This document shows, piece by piece, positions 1 through 7,768 of a stretch of DNA of 12,603 nucleotides (the stretch's first letter is position 1; every line of letters begins with the position of its first letter). The translations under genes were made by a program, and so were the position numbers. The notes under the pieces are model-generated. The model saw only the letters and a program-made list of their open reading frames with translations, searched no databases and was not told the DNA's origin. Source of the stretch: Bacillota bacterium (lineage in GTDB: Bacteria > Bacillota > Clostridia > Christensenellales > QAND01); NCBI GenBank assembly GCA_019415425.1, contig DXZF01000155.1, forward strand, positions 1 to 12,603, given 5' to 3'.

Positions 1-416
1 CGGATGTACCGCTCGCAGACCTCCTGCCGCGTGACGCCGCTGCGCCAGGCCGGCGGCCTGTGGAAATCCGGTCCCTCTATGTAGTGGCAGGAACCGATGA
101 GAAAGTCAAACGGGATTCCCTCCAGCTTGCGGCGGATCTTGTCAAAGGTCTGCGGTTGGCCGGCCAGCATGCCTACTTCCAGGCCCAGCTTGACGCGGAT
201 GCGATCCGCATACGCTTCTTTTGCGGCCAGCACGTCGGCCGCGTACTGCTTTGCGTCGATGTCAAAGTTCAAATGCGGCGCCAGCGGATAGTCGGCATCG
301 TAGTGGCTGGTGATGCAGATCTCTTCCACGCCCTTGGCGATGGCCCCTTCAATCATGGCGCGAACCGGCGTGCATCCATCGCCGCTCGCATCGGTATGCG
401 TGTGGTAGTCGATCAT
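1..416 (-). CDS. PHP-domain phosphoesterase, HisJ-type histidinol-phosphatase family (partial)
   Basis: The 138 complete N-terminal codons are present; the C-terminal half lies beyond the left edge. The protein opens with the PHP metal-binding signature (MIDYHTHTD, His5 and His7), followed by TSHYD (His38), GLEVG (Glu80) and GSCHYIEG (His111), placed as in HisJ-type PHP proteins. Family members dephosphorylate L-histidinol phosphate in histidine biosynthesis in the cytoplasm, but many PHP paralogues act on other phosphoesters, and no other his gene is visible here, so the substrate is uncertain. The ATG at 416 is chosen because AAGGAG lies 8 bases upstream (422-427) and the PHP motif follows at once. 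A likely promoter lies just upstream. The family assignment is firm; the precise enzyme name is inferred. Confidence 0.85.
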   Translation of the reverse strand, partial: MIDYHTHTDASGDGCTPVRAMIEGAIAKGVEEICITSHYDADYPLAPHLNFDIDAKQYAADVLAAKEAYADRIRVKLGLEVGMLAGQPQTFDKIRRKLEGIPFDFLIGSCHYIEGPDFHRPPAWRSGVTRQEVCERYI

Positions 417-451
417 GGGTGAAACTCCTTACACGTAAAACTTGAAACGAC

Positions 452-464
452 ATTATCATACCAT
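452..464 (-). promoter_or_regulatory. Probable extended -10 promoter of the PHP gene
   Basis: Read leftward, the sequence is TGGTATGATAATG. The -10 hexamer is TATGAT (460-455), or GATAAT three bases on, preceded by TGG as in an extended -10 element. No good -35 hexamer lies at 16-18 bases. The predicted start leaves a leader of about 30 bases to the ATG at 416. Confidence 0.45.
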
Positions 465-678
465 TGCTGCCAGATGTGTGCACGCACATTTTCATGTTTT
501 TTTGGTAAAACCCGGTCGCAGCCGCCGTGCACAGCTGGCCGGGCTTCGCGGTGCGGTGCGCGCACGCGGGAGGACAGATCGCGCTGCAGCATGGCCACGT
601 TGCGCCCTGGAAACCTGCGCGTTCGCGGCCTCTCTCCTTGCGCCTGCAGGTAGCCGCATCCGACGATCTGCCAAACAA
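461..678. other. Non-coding GC-rich gap, no recognised feature
   Basis: About 220 bases lie between the PHP gene promoter and the leuS terminator. Several frames stay open by base composition alone, and none has a ribosome binding site at a sensible distance from a start codon. An AAGGAGAG string on the minus strand near 636-645 is not followed by a start codon in range. The run TTTTTTT near 496-502 and the small palindromes (GTGCAC, CAGCTG) form no recognisable tRNA, SRP RNA, tmRNA or riboswitch to my eye. Confidence 0.4.
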
Positions 679-713
679 AAGGCCGGCGATTGCACGATGC
701 AATCGCCGGCCTT
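679..713 (-). terminator. Rho-independent terminator of leuS
   Basis: A perfect 16-bp stem (679-694 pairs with 698-713) closes a 3-base loop. Read leftward it is followed by TTTTGTTT, the U-rich tail expected for termination on the minus strand. It lies about 60 bases past the leuS stop codon, so it most likely ends the leuS transcript and insulates the PHP gene. Confidence 0.88.
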
Positions 714-774
714 GATTCCATATTCCGTTTGACTGGCGCCGCAGCCATGTGCGGTACGGTCGCCCAACGCGCCT

Positions 775-3222
775 CTATCGGGCCACGATATTGACCACCC
801 GGCCGGGCACCACGATGACCTTCTGCACCGAATGCCCCTCCAATGCCGCCTGCACTTTTGCATCGGCCAACGCCACCTGCTGGACCTCCTCACGCGGCAT
901 GGACTGCTCCACCTCAATGCGCGCGCGCACCTTGCCGTTGATCTGCACGGCCAGCGTCACGAGGTCGCGCACGAGGTCTGCCTCGTCAAACGTCGGCCAC
1001 TGGCGCTGGAATACCGAGCACGTGCCGCCCATGCGCGCGTGCATCTCTTCGCTAAAGTGCGGCGCGAACGGCGCCATGCACAGGATGAGCTTGTCGACCG
1101 CCTCTATCAATAGCGGGAAGTGGCCGCCGCTGGCCACGTCTTTGTAGCGATACAGCGCGTTGACCAGTTCCATCAGGCGGGCGATGGCGGTGTTGAACAT
1201 GAACCGTTCCAAATCCTCCGAGACGTGCGAGATGGTGTTGGCCAGCACGTACCGCAGCTCTTTTTCGTCCTTGCCATCCGCAGTCGGTTGGCCATCGGCC
1301 GCGTACTGTGCGTCTTCGCGCATCTGTGCAACGCGATCGATCAGGCGCTCCACGCGGTCCAAAAAGCGTGCGACCGCCTTGATGCCGTCGTCGTTCCACG
1401 CGCCGCCCTCAATGTAATTGAAGCCAAACATCAGGTACATGCGGAATACGTCGGAACCGTATTTCTCGATATAGTCATCGGGCGAGACGACATTGCCGCG
1501 CGATTTGCTCATCTTCTCCCCATCGGGGCCCAGGATGATGCCCTGATTGACCAGGCGCAGGAATGGCTCGTCAAAATTTACCAGCCCCATATCGCGCAGC
1601 GCCTTGGTAAAGAAGCGCGCATACAGCAGGTGCATGCAGGCGTGTTCCGCACCGCCGATGTACGTGTCCACCGGCAGCATCTGATTGATCCACTGCGTAT
1701 CAAACGCCTTGTCGGCATTTTTGCAGTCGGGATAGCGCAGGTAGTACCACGAAGAGCACACGAACGTGTCCATGGTATCCGGGTCGCGTTTGGCGTCGGC
1801 GCCGCACACCGGGCATTTGACGTTCATGAATCCCTCGTGCTTGAGCAGTGGCGAAGTGCCGTCAGGCGTGAAGTCCACATCGTACGGCAACAGCACCGGC
1901 AGCTGGTCCTCCGGCACCGGCACCACGCCGCAATGCGGGCAGTGGATCATGGGGATGGGTGCGCCCCAGTAGCGCTGGCGCGAGATGAGCCAGTCGCGCA
2001 TGCGGTAGTTGATCTTTTCTTCGCCGTGATTGCTCTGCGCCAGCTTCTGCACGATGGCATGCTTGGCCGCTTCCGAATCCATGCCGTCCATCTCTTCGGA
2101 GTTGCACAGCGTGCCGGCCCCGGTGTAGGGCAGCGTATCGTCGGGCCCCTGAATGACGCGCTCAATGGGCAGATCGTACTTCTGGGCAAAGGCGTAGTCG
2201 CGTTCGTCGTGCGCCGGCACGGCCATCACTGCGCCCGTGCCGTACGAGTACAGCACATAGTCGGCAATCCACACCGGCACCTTGCGGCCGTTGATGGGGT
2301 TGATGGCATAGCTGCCCGTGAATACGCCGGTCTTTTCGCGCGTGGTGGACAGGCGATCGATATCCGATGCGCTCGCCGCCTGCTGGCAGTAGGCGTCCAC
2401 GGCCGCCCGCTGCTCCGGCGTGGTGATGCTGTCCACCAGCGGGTGCTCGGGCGCCAGTACGCAGTACGTGTTGCCGTACAGCGTATCGGGGCGGGTGGTA
2501 AATACCGCAAACGAACCGCCCTGTTCCAGATCAAAGGTCAGCTGCGCGCCCTCGGATCTGCCAATCCAGTTGGTTTGCATGGCCTTGATGCGCTCGGGCC
2601 AATCCAAATCCTTGAGGCCGGAGAGCAGCTCCTCGGCATAGTCGGTGATCTTGAAGAACCACTGCGTCAGGTTGCGGCGCACCACCTGCGTATGGCAGCG
2701 CTCGCAACAGCCGTCCTCCACCTGCTCGTTGGCCAATACGGTATTGCACGATGGGCACCAGTTGACGGGCGCCTCCTTGCGATATGCCAGGCCCTTTTTG
2801 TACAGCTGTAAGAACAGCCACTGCGTCCACTTGTAGTATTCCGGCTCGCACGTGCGCAGCGTATGCGACCAGTCAAACGACCCGCCAATGTTTTTGAGCT
2901 GCTGCTCCATCACCGCCATGTTGTGCTCGGTGCTGTCCTTGGGATGTACGCCGGTCTTGATGGCGTAATTCTCGGCCGGCAGGCCGAAGGCATCAAAGCC
3001 CATGGGATGGAACACGTTATACCCCTGCATGCGCTTAAAGCGCGCATAGCTATCGGCAGGGCCATAATTGTACCAATGGCCGACGTGCAGTTTGGCGCCC
3101 GAAGGGTAGGAAAACATCTCGAGGACGTAATACTTCTTATCGATACGGGTCGGATCAAAGGCGTACAGCCCCATCTCCTCCCATTTCTTCTGCCACTTCT
3201 GTTCATTTGCGCGATAATCCAT
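775..3222 (-). CDS. leuS: Leucyl-tRNA synthetase
   Basis: The enzyme charges tRNA-Leu with leucine in the cytoplasm. It has 815 residues, normal for bacterial LeuRS. The class I signature HIGH appears as HVGH (46-49) and KMSKS is intact at 570-574. Cysteine pairs follow the catalytic start (CPSC, then CCERC), and further pairs (CPHC, CPVC) lie in the inserted zinc-binding region. The CP1 editing domain is present, with TTRPD at 242-246 and [15 protein letters not shown] further on, so proofreading of mischarged tRNA is probably active. The C-terminal anticodon-binding region ends normally at the TAG at 775-777. The start at 3222 has AAAGGAG upstream (3231-3237) and matches the usual LeuRS N-terminus ([16 protein letters not shown]). 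The frame stays open far upstream across other genes, but that part is antisense to them. The gene is single, with its own promoter and terminator. Confidence 0.98.
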   Translation of the reverse strand: MDYRANEQKWQKKWEEMGLYAFDPTRIDKKYYVLEMFSYPSGAKLHVGHWYNYGPADSYARFKRMQGYNVFHPMGFDAFGLPAENYAIKTGVHPKDSTEHNMAVMEQQLKNIGGSFDWSHTLRTCEPEYYKWTQWLFLQLYKKGLAYRKEAPVNWCPSCNTVLANEQVEDGCCERCHTQVVRRNLTQWFFKITDYAEELLSGLKDLDWPERIKAMQTNWIGRSEGAQLTFDLEQGGSFAVFTTRPDTLYGNTYCVLAPEHPLVDSITTPEQRAAVDAYCQQAASASDIDRLSTTREKTGVFTGSYAINPINGRKVPVWIADYVLYSYGTGAVMAVPAHDERDYAFAQKYDLPIERVIQGPDDTLPYTGAGTLCNSEEMDGMDSEAAKHAIVQKLAQSNHGEEKINYRMRDWLISRQRYWGAPIPMIHCPHCGVVPVPEDQLPVLLPYDVDFTPDGTSPLLKHEGFMNVKCPVCGADAKRDPDTMDTFVCSSWYYLRYPDCKNADKAFDTQWINQMLPVDTYIGGAEHACMHLLYARFFTKALRDMGLVNFDEPFLRLVNQGIILGPDGEKMSKSRGNVVSPDDYIEKYGSDVFRMYLMFGFNYIEGGAWNDDGIKAVARFLDRVERLIDRVAQMREDAQYAADGQPTADGKDEKELRYVLANTISHVSEDLERFMFNTAIARLMELVNALYRYKDVASGGHFPLLIEAVDKLILCMAPFAPHFSEEMHARMGGTCSVFQRQWPTFDEADLVRDLVTLAVQINGKVRARIEVEQSMPREEVQQVALADAKVQAALEGHSVQKVIVVPGRVVNIVAR

Positions 3223-3239
3223 GCGCCCAGCTCCTTTAA

Positions 3240-3273
3240 GCCTTTTGCAAATCATGCCAGCCTGCAAAGAGGC
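3240..3273 (-). promoter_or_regulatory. Hairpin in the leuS leader next to the ribosome binding site
   Basis: On the minus strand the arm at 3273-3263 pairs with the arm at 3249-3240: TTTGCA with TGCAAA and GCCT with AGGC, with one bulged C and a 13-base loop. The structure ends only two bases before AAAGGAG of leuS (3237-3231). It lacks a U-tract, so it is not a terminator; an effect on translation or mRNA stability is possible. No T-box consensus (TGGNACCGCG-like) is seen, and the leader of about 60 bases is too short for one. Confidence 0.45.
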
Positions 3274-3288
3274 GATCTTTTTTCGGCC

Positions 3289-3297
3289 ATTATACCA
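3289..3297 (-). promoter_or_regulatory. leuS promoter, consensus extended -10
   Basis: Read leftward, the sequence is TGGTATAAT: a perfect -10 hexamer (3294-3289) preceded by the extended -10 TG. The -35 region at 17 bases is poor, which is tolerated in extended -10 promoters. Transcription would start near 3282, giving a leader of about 60 bases before leuS. Confidence 0.7.
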
Positions 3298-3328
3298 TAT
3301 CCCCGGCCGTTGCACCAGTTCCCGCGCC

Positions 3329-3358
3329 TTGTATTGTAGCGCTCTGCCATGGTATATT
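3329..3358 (+). promoter_or_regulatory. Promoter of the DUF1015 gene
   Basis: TTGTAT (3329-3334), an 18-base spacer and TATATT (3353-3358), with TGG directly before the -10, make an extended -10 type housekeeping promoter about 45 bases before the ATG at 3403. It is divergent from the leuS promoter; the two -10 boxes are about 60 bases apart. Confidence 0.6.
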
Positions 3359-3402
3359 GATAGGAAATCATGTTGGCCTAGCGCCTCAAGGGGGAAACTG
3401 CG

Positions 3403-4716
3403 ATGCCAGAGCGTTCGTTTGCGGAATTGGGCGTAGCCCTGCCGCAGATCCTGTTGCCCAAAGACCGTGCTTCGCTGCGCAAATGGTGCGTCATCGCCTG
3501 CGACCAGTACACCAGTGACCGCGCGTACTGGGCGCGCGTGGAACAGGCCATTGGCCAAGCGCCCTCCACCTACCACATGGTGCTGCCCGAAGTGTACCTG
3601 CAGGACGACGACGTGGATGCGCGCGCGCAGCGCGCGGCCGACGCCATGCAATGCGCGCTGGACCACGGCGTGCTGGAAGCGCTCGCGCCCGGGTTTGTGC
3701 TGGTACGGCGGCACTTTACCTGCCACAGCCGTTGCCGCACCGGCCTTGTGATGGCCCTGGACCTTGAGCAGTACGACTATCGTCCCGGCAGCACCTCGCT
3801 CATCCGCGCCACGGAGGGCACCATCCCCGCGCGCATTCCGCCGCGCTTGCGCATTCGCAGGCGTGCAAAGTTGGAGTTGCCGCATATCATGGTATTGATC
3901 GACGATCCCGACTGCACCGTCATTGAGCCGCTTGCCGCACAGAGGCAATCGCTGTGCAAGCTGTACGACAGCGAGCTGGACTTTGCGCTGGGCCACATCG
4001 AGGGGTATTTCGTCCCACAGGCGCAGGCCGAAGCGGTGCGGCAAGCGCTGAACGCGCTTTTCGATCGCCTGCAGGCCCAGCAGGGCGAACACCCCATGCT
4101 CTTTGCCATGGGCGACGGGAACCACTCCTTTGCCACCGCCAAGGCGCATTGGGACGAGGTCAAGCAGACGCTTTCGCCCGCACAACGGGCCCACCACCCG
4201 GCGCACTATGCCCTGTGCGAAGTGGTCAATCTCCACGATGAGGGGCTGGCCTTTGAGGCGATTCACCGCGTGCTGTTCCACGCCAGCGGGCTGAGTGCCG
4301 TGGACCGCGCGTGCCAATCGCTGCGCTCGCAGGGCGTACAGGTAAGCGACACGCCGCAGCCCGGCGCGCAGGCCATCACGCTCGTGTGCGATGGGCAAAG
4401 CCGCACGCTGTACATCACCGGCCGCCTCAGCTTTGTCGAATCCGGCACGGCCGATGCGATCATCGACGCGATCTGCGCCTTCACGCCGCAGGCGGAAGTG
4501 GACTATATCCACGGCGAAGCCGAGGCGCGCGCGCTGTGCCAGTCGGGCGGCCACATAGGGTTCCTGCTGCCGGCCCTCCAGAAGGCGGATCTGTTTGATC
4601 TGGTCAGCCAGCACGGGCCTTTGCCGCGCAAGGCGTTTTCCATGGGGGAAGCTGACGAAAAACGTTGCTATTTGGAGGCTCGCTCGATTGACAGCACGGG
4701 GACGTTGGGCATATAA
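3403..4716 (+). CDS. DUF1015 family protein
   Basis: This protein of 437 residues belongs to the DUF1015 family, recognised from CDQYTS (33-38), [14 protein letters not shown] (53-66), the RATEGT segment, the [11 protein letters not shown] segment, GDGNHS (237-242) and the [17 protein letters not shown] segment. The conserved Asp, Asn and His of DGNH suggest an enzyme or metal/ligand site, but no biochemical function is established to my knowledge. It appears soluble, with no signal peptide or membrane segment. The start at 3403 follows AAGGGGG (3388-3394) at 8 bases and its own promoter. It is followed 48 bases later by an aspartate kinase on the same strand. In many anaerobes DUF1015 genes neighbour serine biosynthesis genes (serA, serC), so a link to amino-acid metabolism is plausible but unproven. 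The last codons contain the promoter of the next gene. Confidence 0.88.
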   Translation: MPERSFAELGVALPQILLPKDRASLRKWCVIACDQYTSDRAYWARVEQAIGQAPSTYHMVLPEVYLQDDDVDARAQRAADAMQCALDHGVLEALAPGFVLVRRHFTCHSRCRTGLVMALDLEQYDYRPGSTSLIRATEGTIPARIPPRLRIRRRAKLELPHIMVLIDDPDCTVIEPLAAQRQSLCKLYDSELDFALGHIEGYFVPQAQAEAVRQALNALFDRLQAQQGEHPMLFAMGDGNHSFATAKAHWDEVKQTLSPAQRAHHPAHYALCEVVNLHDEGLAFEAIHRVLFHASGLSAVDRACQSLRSQGVQVSDTPQPGAQAITLVCDGQSRTLYITGRLSFVESGTADAIIDAICAFTPQAEVDYIHGEAEARALCQSGGHIGFLLPALQKADLFDLVSQHGPLPRKAFSMGEADEKRCYLEARSIDSTGTLGI

Positions 4717-4717
4717 T
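4688..4717 (+). promoter_or_regulatory. Consensus housekeeping promoter for the aspartate kinase
   Basis: TTGACA (4688-4693) and TATAAT (4712-4717) both match the sigma-70/sigma-A consensus in every position, with an 18-base spacer. The element lies inside the last codons of the DUF1015 gene, and its TAA stop (4714-4716) is part of the -10 box. The start would fall near 4724, leaving a leader of about 40 bases before the ATG at 4765. Confidence 0.85.
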
Positions 4718-4723
4718 TTCGTT

Positions 4724-4750
4724 AATTCTGTACACAAGGGCGTACAAATT
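4724..4750 (+). promoter_or_regulatory. Imperfect dyad just after the lysC transcription start
   Basis: TGTAC (4729-4733) and GTACA (4742-4746) are inverted repeats separated by 8 bases. AATT flanks both arms, at 4724-4727 (with one extra C) and 4747-4750. The position around +1 to +27 of the predicted transcript fits a repressor operator or a weak 5' hairpin ending at the ribosome binding site (GGGAGGT, 4751-4757). It could be chance. Confidence 0.3.
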
Positions 4751-4764
4751 GGGAGGTTCATCAG

Positions 4765-6084
4765 ATGGACATAAAGGTGACCAAATTCGGCGGTAGTTCG
4801 CTGGCCACCGCAGAGCAGTTTGAAAAGGTGGCGGCCATCATCCAAGCCGACCCGTCCCGCCGTTATGTGGTGCCCTCGGCCCCTGGCAAGGCACCCGGCC
4901 TGGACGAGAAGATCACCGACTTGTTGTACCGCTGCCAGGCGGCAGTGGAAAAGGGCGAAAAACAGCAGGCGCGCGCGCTGTTTGAAAAGATTGAGCAGCG
5001 CTATTACGGCATCGTCACCGGCCTGGGCACGGGGTACGACATCCTCTCGCACCTGCACATCGTGTGGGACGCCATCGTGCAGGGCGCGGATGCGGACTAT
5101 GCCGCCAGCCGTGGCGAGTACCTCAACGGCCTGATTCTGGCGCATCTGCTGGGCTATGACTTTGTGGATCCGGCCGAAGGCATCGTGTTTGACGAAAAGG
5201 GCGAGTTTGACGAAAAGACCACGCATCAGAAGCTGTCGGCCATTCTCGCACAGCACACGTTTGCGGTCATTCCCGGCTTTTACGGCGCCATGCCGGACGG
5301 GCGCATCCAGACGTTTACGCGCGGCGGCAGCGATATCACCGGCGCCATCGTGGCGCACGCGGTGAACGCGACGCTGTACGAGAACTGGACGGACGTTTCG
5401 GGCTTTATGATGGCCGATCCGCGCATCGTGCAGAACCCGCGCACCATTCCGGTGGTCTCTTATCAGGAGCTGCGCGAGCTCTCGTACATGGGCGCGACGG
5501 TGCTGCATGAGGACAGCATCTTCCCCGTGCGCAAGACCGGCATCCCCATCGAAGTCAAGAACACCAACGCCCCTGAGGACGCCGGTACGTTGATCGTCCC
5601 CGAGATCAAGGAGTCGGCTACGGCCGGCATCACCGGCATTGCCGGGCGCAAGGGATTTTCCATCGTGCACATCGAAAAGGACAAGATGAACAGCGAGCTG
5701 GGCTTTGGCCGCCGCATCCTGTCTGTCTTTGAATCGCACGGCATCTCCTTTGAGCACCTGCCCACCGGCATCGATACGATGTCGGTCGTGGTGCAGAGCA
5801 GCTTGATCGAAGGGATGGAGGAACAGCTGCTGGACGAGATCCGGGCCGCGTGTTCTCCCGACCATCTGGGGATTGACCACCACTTTGCGCTGGTCGCCAC
5901 CGTTGGCACCGGCATGATTCGCCAGATCGGCACGTGCGCGCGCCTGTTCACCGCGTTGGGAAAGGCCGGCGTCAACGTGCGCATGATCGACCAGGGCTCC
6001 AGCGAAATCAACATCATCGTGGGCGTGGAGGAAGAGGATTTTGAGACCGCCGTACGCGCCATCTATGCAGAATTTGCCAGGTAA
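4765..6084 (+). CDS. lysC: Aspartate kinase with tandem ACT domains
   Basis: The enzyme phosphorylates L-aspartate with ATP, the first step toward lysine, threonine, methionine and diaminopimelate. The N-terminal kinase domain (about 1-280) carries KFGGSS (7-12), the VVPSAPGK segment, FTRGGSD (184-190) and the [15 protein letters not shown] segment. Two ACT domains follow: the first starts near GITGIAG (288) and the second near [11 protein letters not shown] (374). The second ends with the [15 protein letters not shown] segment, typical of allosteric feedback sites for lysine or threonine; which effector applies cannot be read from the sequence. At 439 residues it has the usual length of a monofunctional kinase with no dehydrogenase fusion. 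GGAGG lies 8 bases before the ATG. It has its own consensus promoter, and the AEC transporter starts 15 bases after its stop. The symbol lysC is by family; thrA-like monofunctional naming is possible. Confidence 0.93.
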   Translation: MDIKVTKFGGSSLATAEQFEKVAAIIQADPSRRYVVPSAPGKAPGLDEKITDLLYRCQAAVEKGEKQQARALFEKIEQRYYGIVTGLGTGYDILSHLHIVWDAIVQGADADYAASRGEYLNGLILAHLLGYDFVDPAEGIVFDEKGEFDEKTTHQKLSAILAQHTFAVIPGFYGAMPDGRIQTFTRGGSDITGAIVAHAVNATLYENWTDVSGFMMADPRIVQNPRTIPVVSYQELRELSYMGATVLHEDSIFPVRKTGIPIEVKNTNAPEDAGTLIVPEIKESATAGITGIAGRKGFSIVHIEKDKMNSELGFGRRILSVFESHGISFEHLPTGIDTMSVVVQSSLIEGMEEQLLDEIRAACSPDHLGIDHHFALVATVGTGMIRQIGTCARLFTALGKAGVNVRMIDQGSSEINIIVGVEEEDFETAVRAIYAEFAR

Positions 6085-6099
6085 GAGAGGCGTAACCCA

Positions 6100-7047
6100 T
6101 TGATCTTCGAATCCATCTCCGCGGTATTGAACATCTTTCTCCTGATGGGCATCGGCTTCGTGCTGACCAAAGTCAAATGGATCACCCCGGAGAATCGCTC
6201 ACTTTTGACCAAACTGGTGGTATATCTGGCTGTGCCGTGTACCATCTTCAACAACATGCTCTCGGCCATCACGCCGGAATCGCTCAAGACGGCGGGCGAA
6301 ATGCTCATCGTGCCCGCCATCACCGTGGTCTCCACGTACCTGTTTGGCCTGTTCGTCGCCCGTTATGTGCTGAAAATGCCCAAAAACCGGCAACGCACCT
6401 TCGCCGCCATGTCGGGCTGCCCCAACACCATCTTTGTGGGCGTGCCCATCGTCACGGCGCTGTTCGGGGATGCGGGCGTGCCGGCGGCGATGTTCTTCTT
6501 CGTCTGCCAGACGTCGCTGTTCTGGTCCGTCGGCGCTTCAGGCATTCAGGCAGATGGGCAGGGAAAGGCCGAATTCTCCTTGGGCACCATGCTCAAAAAG
6601 ATCTTTTCGCTCAACGTGATTGTGATCCTGATCGTGGTCGCACTGGTGCTGTTGCGCATCCAGCCGCCTGAGCTGGTGACCGATATCACCCGGTACATCG
6701 GCAACCTGTCCACCCCGCTTTCGCTGTTCTTCTCGGGCAATGCCCTGTGCGAGATCTACACGGAATTTGGCTTTAAAGGCCTGCGCATTCAGCGCGACGA
6801 GTGGGCCGTGATGCTCGCCCGCTTTGTCATCCAGCCCACGGTGGCGTTTTTGCTGTGCCTGCTCTTCAACGTAACGGGGCTGACGCGCACGGTGTTCGTG
6901 CTGATGAGCGGCATGCCGGTGATGACGCAGACCGTCATCCTCTCGGGCAACTACGGGGCCGATCGCGATTACGCAGCGCTCTCGTTCTTTTGGACCACGT
7001 GCGCCAGCATGATCGTCATTCCGCTATTCCTGTTCATTTTGGGGTAG
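6100..7047 (+). CDS. AEC family transporter (auxin efflux carrier type)
   Basis: This is a membrane protein of 315 residues with about ten hydrophobic segments, beginning with [14 protein letters not shown] (9-22) and a second near 34-54. It has the family features [14 protein letters not shown] near residue 40, [12 protein letters not shown] near 105-116, and the late [17 protein letters not shown] segment. AEC proteins are carriers of organic anions (malate, malonate and similar) or of other small molecules; the substrate cannot be predicted here. The start is taken as TTG at 6100 because GAGAGG (6085-6090) precedes it at 9 bases and the encoded N-terminus matches family members. It lies 15 bases after the aspartate kinase stop, so the two are co-transcribed. 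A role in moving an amino-acid-related acid is an inference from position only. Confidence 0.88.
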   Translation: MIFESISAVLNIFLLMGIGFVLTKVKWITPENRSLLTKLVVYLAVPCTIFNNMLSAITPESLKTAGEMLIVPAITVVSTYLFGLFVARYVLKMPKNRQRTFAAMSGCPNTIFVGVPIVTALFGDAGVPAAMFFFVCQTSLFWSVGASGIQADGQGKAEFSLGTMLKKIFSLNVIVILIVVALVLLRIQPPELVTDITRYIGNLSTPLSLFFSGNALCEIYTEFGFKGLRIQRDEWAVMLARFVIQPTVAFLLCLLFNVTGLTRTVFVLMSGMPVMTQTVILSGNYGADRDYAALSFFWTTCASMIVIPLFLFILG

Positions 7048-7075
7048 CTTTCCCCTCGCAATGCGCAAAGTAAAC

Positions 7076-7106
7076 AAAGAGCCGTTCGCAATGAAACGGC
7101 TCTTTT
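7076..7106. terminator. Bidirectional terminator between convergent operons
   Basis: An 11-bp perfect stem (7076-7086 with 7095-7105, AAAGAGCCGTT type) closes an 8-base loop. The rightward transcript continues TCTTTTGATTTTT, and the leftward transcript continues with T-rich sequence (CTTTGTTTACTTTG). It can therefore end both the AEC transporter operon and the leftward comB-metG-tatD-radical SAM operon. Confidence 0.88.
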
Positions 7107-7156
7107 GATTTTTGCCTGGATTGTCAAACGCGGGACGCACGCGGCCTCGGACGCGC

Positions 7157-7762
7157 CTATGCCCGTTCCGGCTCAATCCATGCGCGCACGCGCAGCTGCA
7201 CGCCGCATTCGTCGGCCAGCGCCTGCGCCCGCTCGATCTCCTGCTGGCCGATGGTATCCACCACCGTGAACATCACGTGCGGCACGTGCTTTTGTACGCA
7301 CTTGGCAAACGCCAGCAGGGCGGGGAAGGCACGCAGGCCGTACGCACTGTGGCACACCGCATCGTACGCCTTGGCATCCGAAGCGTTGAGCGAGATGGAA
7401 ACGGTATCGATCAGGCCTTCCAGCTGTGGGGTTACATCCTCATCATGAATGAGGTTGGCCAGGCCGTTGGTGTTGATGCGCGTGGCCTTGCCCTGTGCCT
7501 TGGCATATGCCGCAACCTGCAACAGCGTGCGCAGGCGCACCATCGGCTCGCCAAAGCCGCAGAATACCACCTCGTGGTACGGCGTGAGATCTCCCATCTG
7601 TTCGATGACCTGTTGCGCCGTGGGCTCGTGTTCCAGCCACAGCTTGTGCCCGCCGATGCCCTCGCCCTCCCGGCGGATACAGAATTCGCAGTCGTTGGGG
7701 CACTTGTTGGTCAGATTGATGTACAGATTGTCTCCATATGCGTAGGCATAGGTATTTGCCAT
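7157..7762 (-). CDS. TatD-associated small radical SAM protein
   Basis: This protein of 201 residues is a radical SAM enzyme with the iron-sulfur motif CPNDCEFC (Cys21, Cys25, Cys28; CxxxCxxC). It also has GFGEP (69-73) for SAM binding, RINTNG (95-100) and VSISLNA (121-127). It matches the short radical SAM family repeatedly found next to tatD, whose substrate is unknown to my knowledge. The chain is shorter than a full radical SAM barrel and has no C-terminal cluster domain. A single extra Cys (Cys68) precedes GFGEP. It is the last gene of the operon and starts 6 bases after the tatD stop, with AAGGGTG inside the end of tatD as ribosome binding site. The family call is firm; the activity is unknown. 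Confidence 0.9.
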   Translation of the reverse strand: MANTYAYAYGDNLYINLTNKCPNDCEFCIRREGEGIGGHKLWLEHEPTAQQVIEQMGDLTPYHEVVFCGFGEPMVRLRTLLQVAAYAKAQGKATRINTNGLANLIHDEDVTPQLEGLIDTVSISLNASDAKAYDAVCHSAYGLRAFPALLAFAKCVQKHVPHVMFTVVDTIGQQEIERAQALADECGVQLRVRAWIEPERA

Positions 7763-7768
7763 TTTTCG

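Noticed and set aside
413..748. Small minus-strand frames between leuS and the PHP gene
   Set aside because: Three frames are open by composition; none has a start codon at proper distance from a ribosome binding site, and they run through the terminator hairpin or into the PHP gene.
1120..2811. A plus-strand open frame of 563 codons opposite leuS
   Set aside because: It is fully antisense to intact leuS, with no recognisable motif and a composition typical of an antisense shadow.
4717..4764. Lysine riboswitch upstream of the aspartate kinase
   Set aside because: The predicted leader is about 40 bases, far shorter than the lysine riboswitch, and no terminator is present.
3223..5883. A minus-strand frame continuing the leuS frame upstream for nearly 900 more codons, antisense to the DUF1015 and aspartate kinase genes
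   Set aside because: The true LeuRS N-terminus with a good ribosome binding site is at 3222. The upstream part has no domain-like sequence and is rich in Arg, Ala, Gly and His, as expected from the complement of GC-rich coding DNA.
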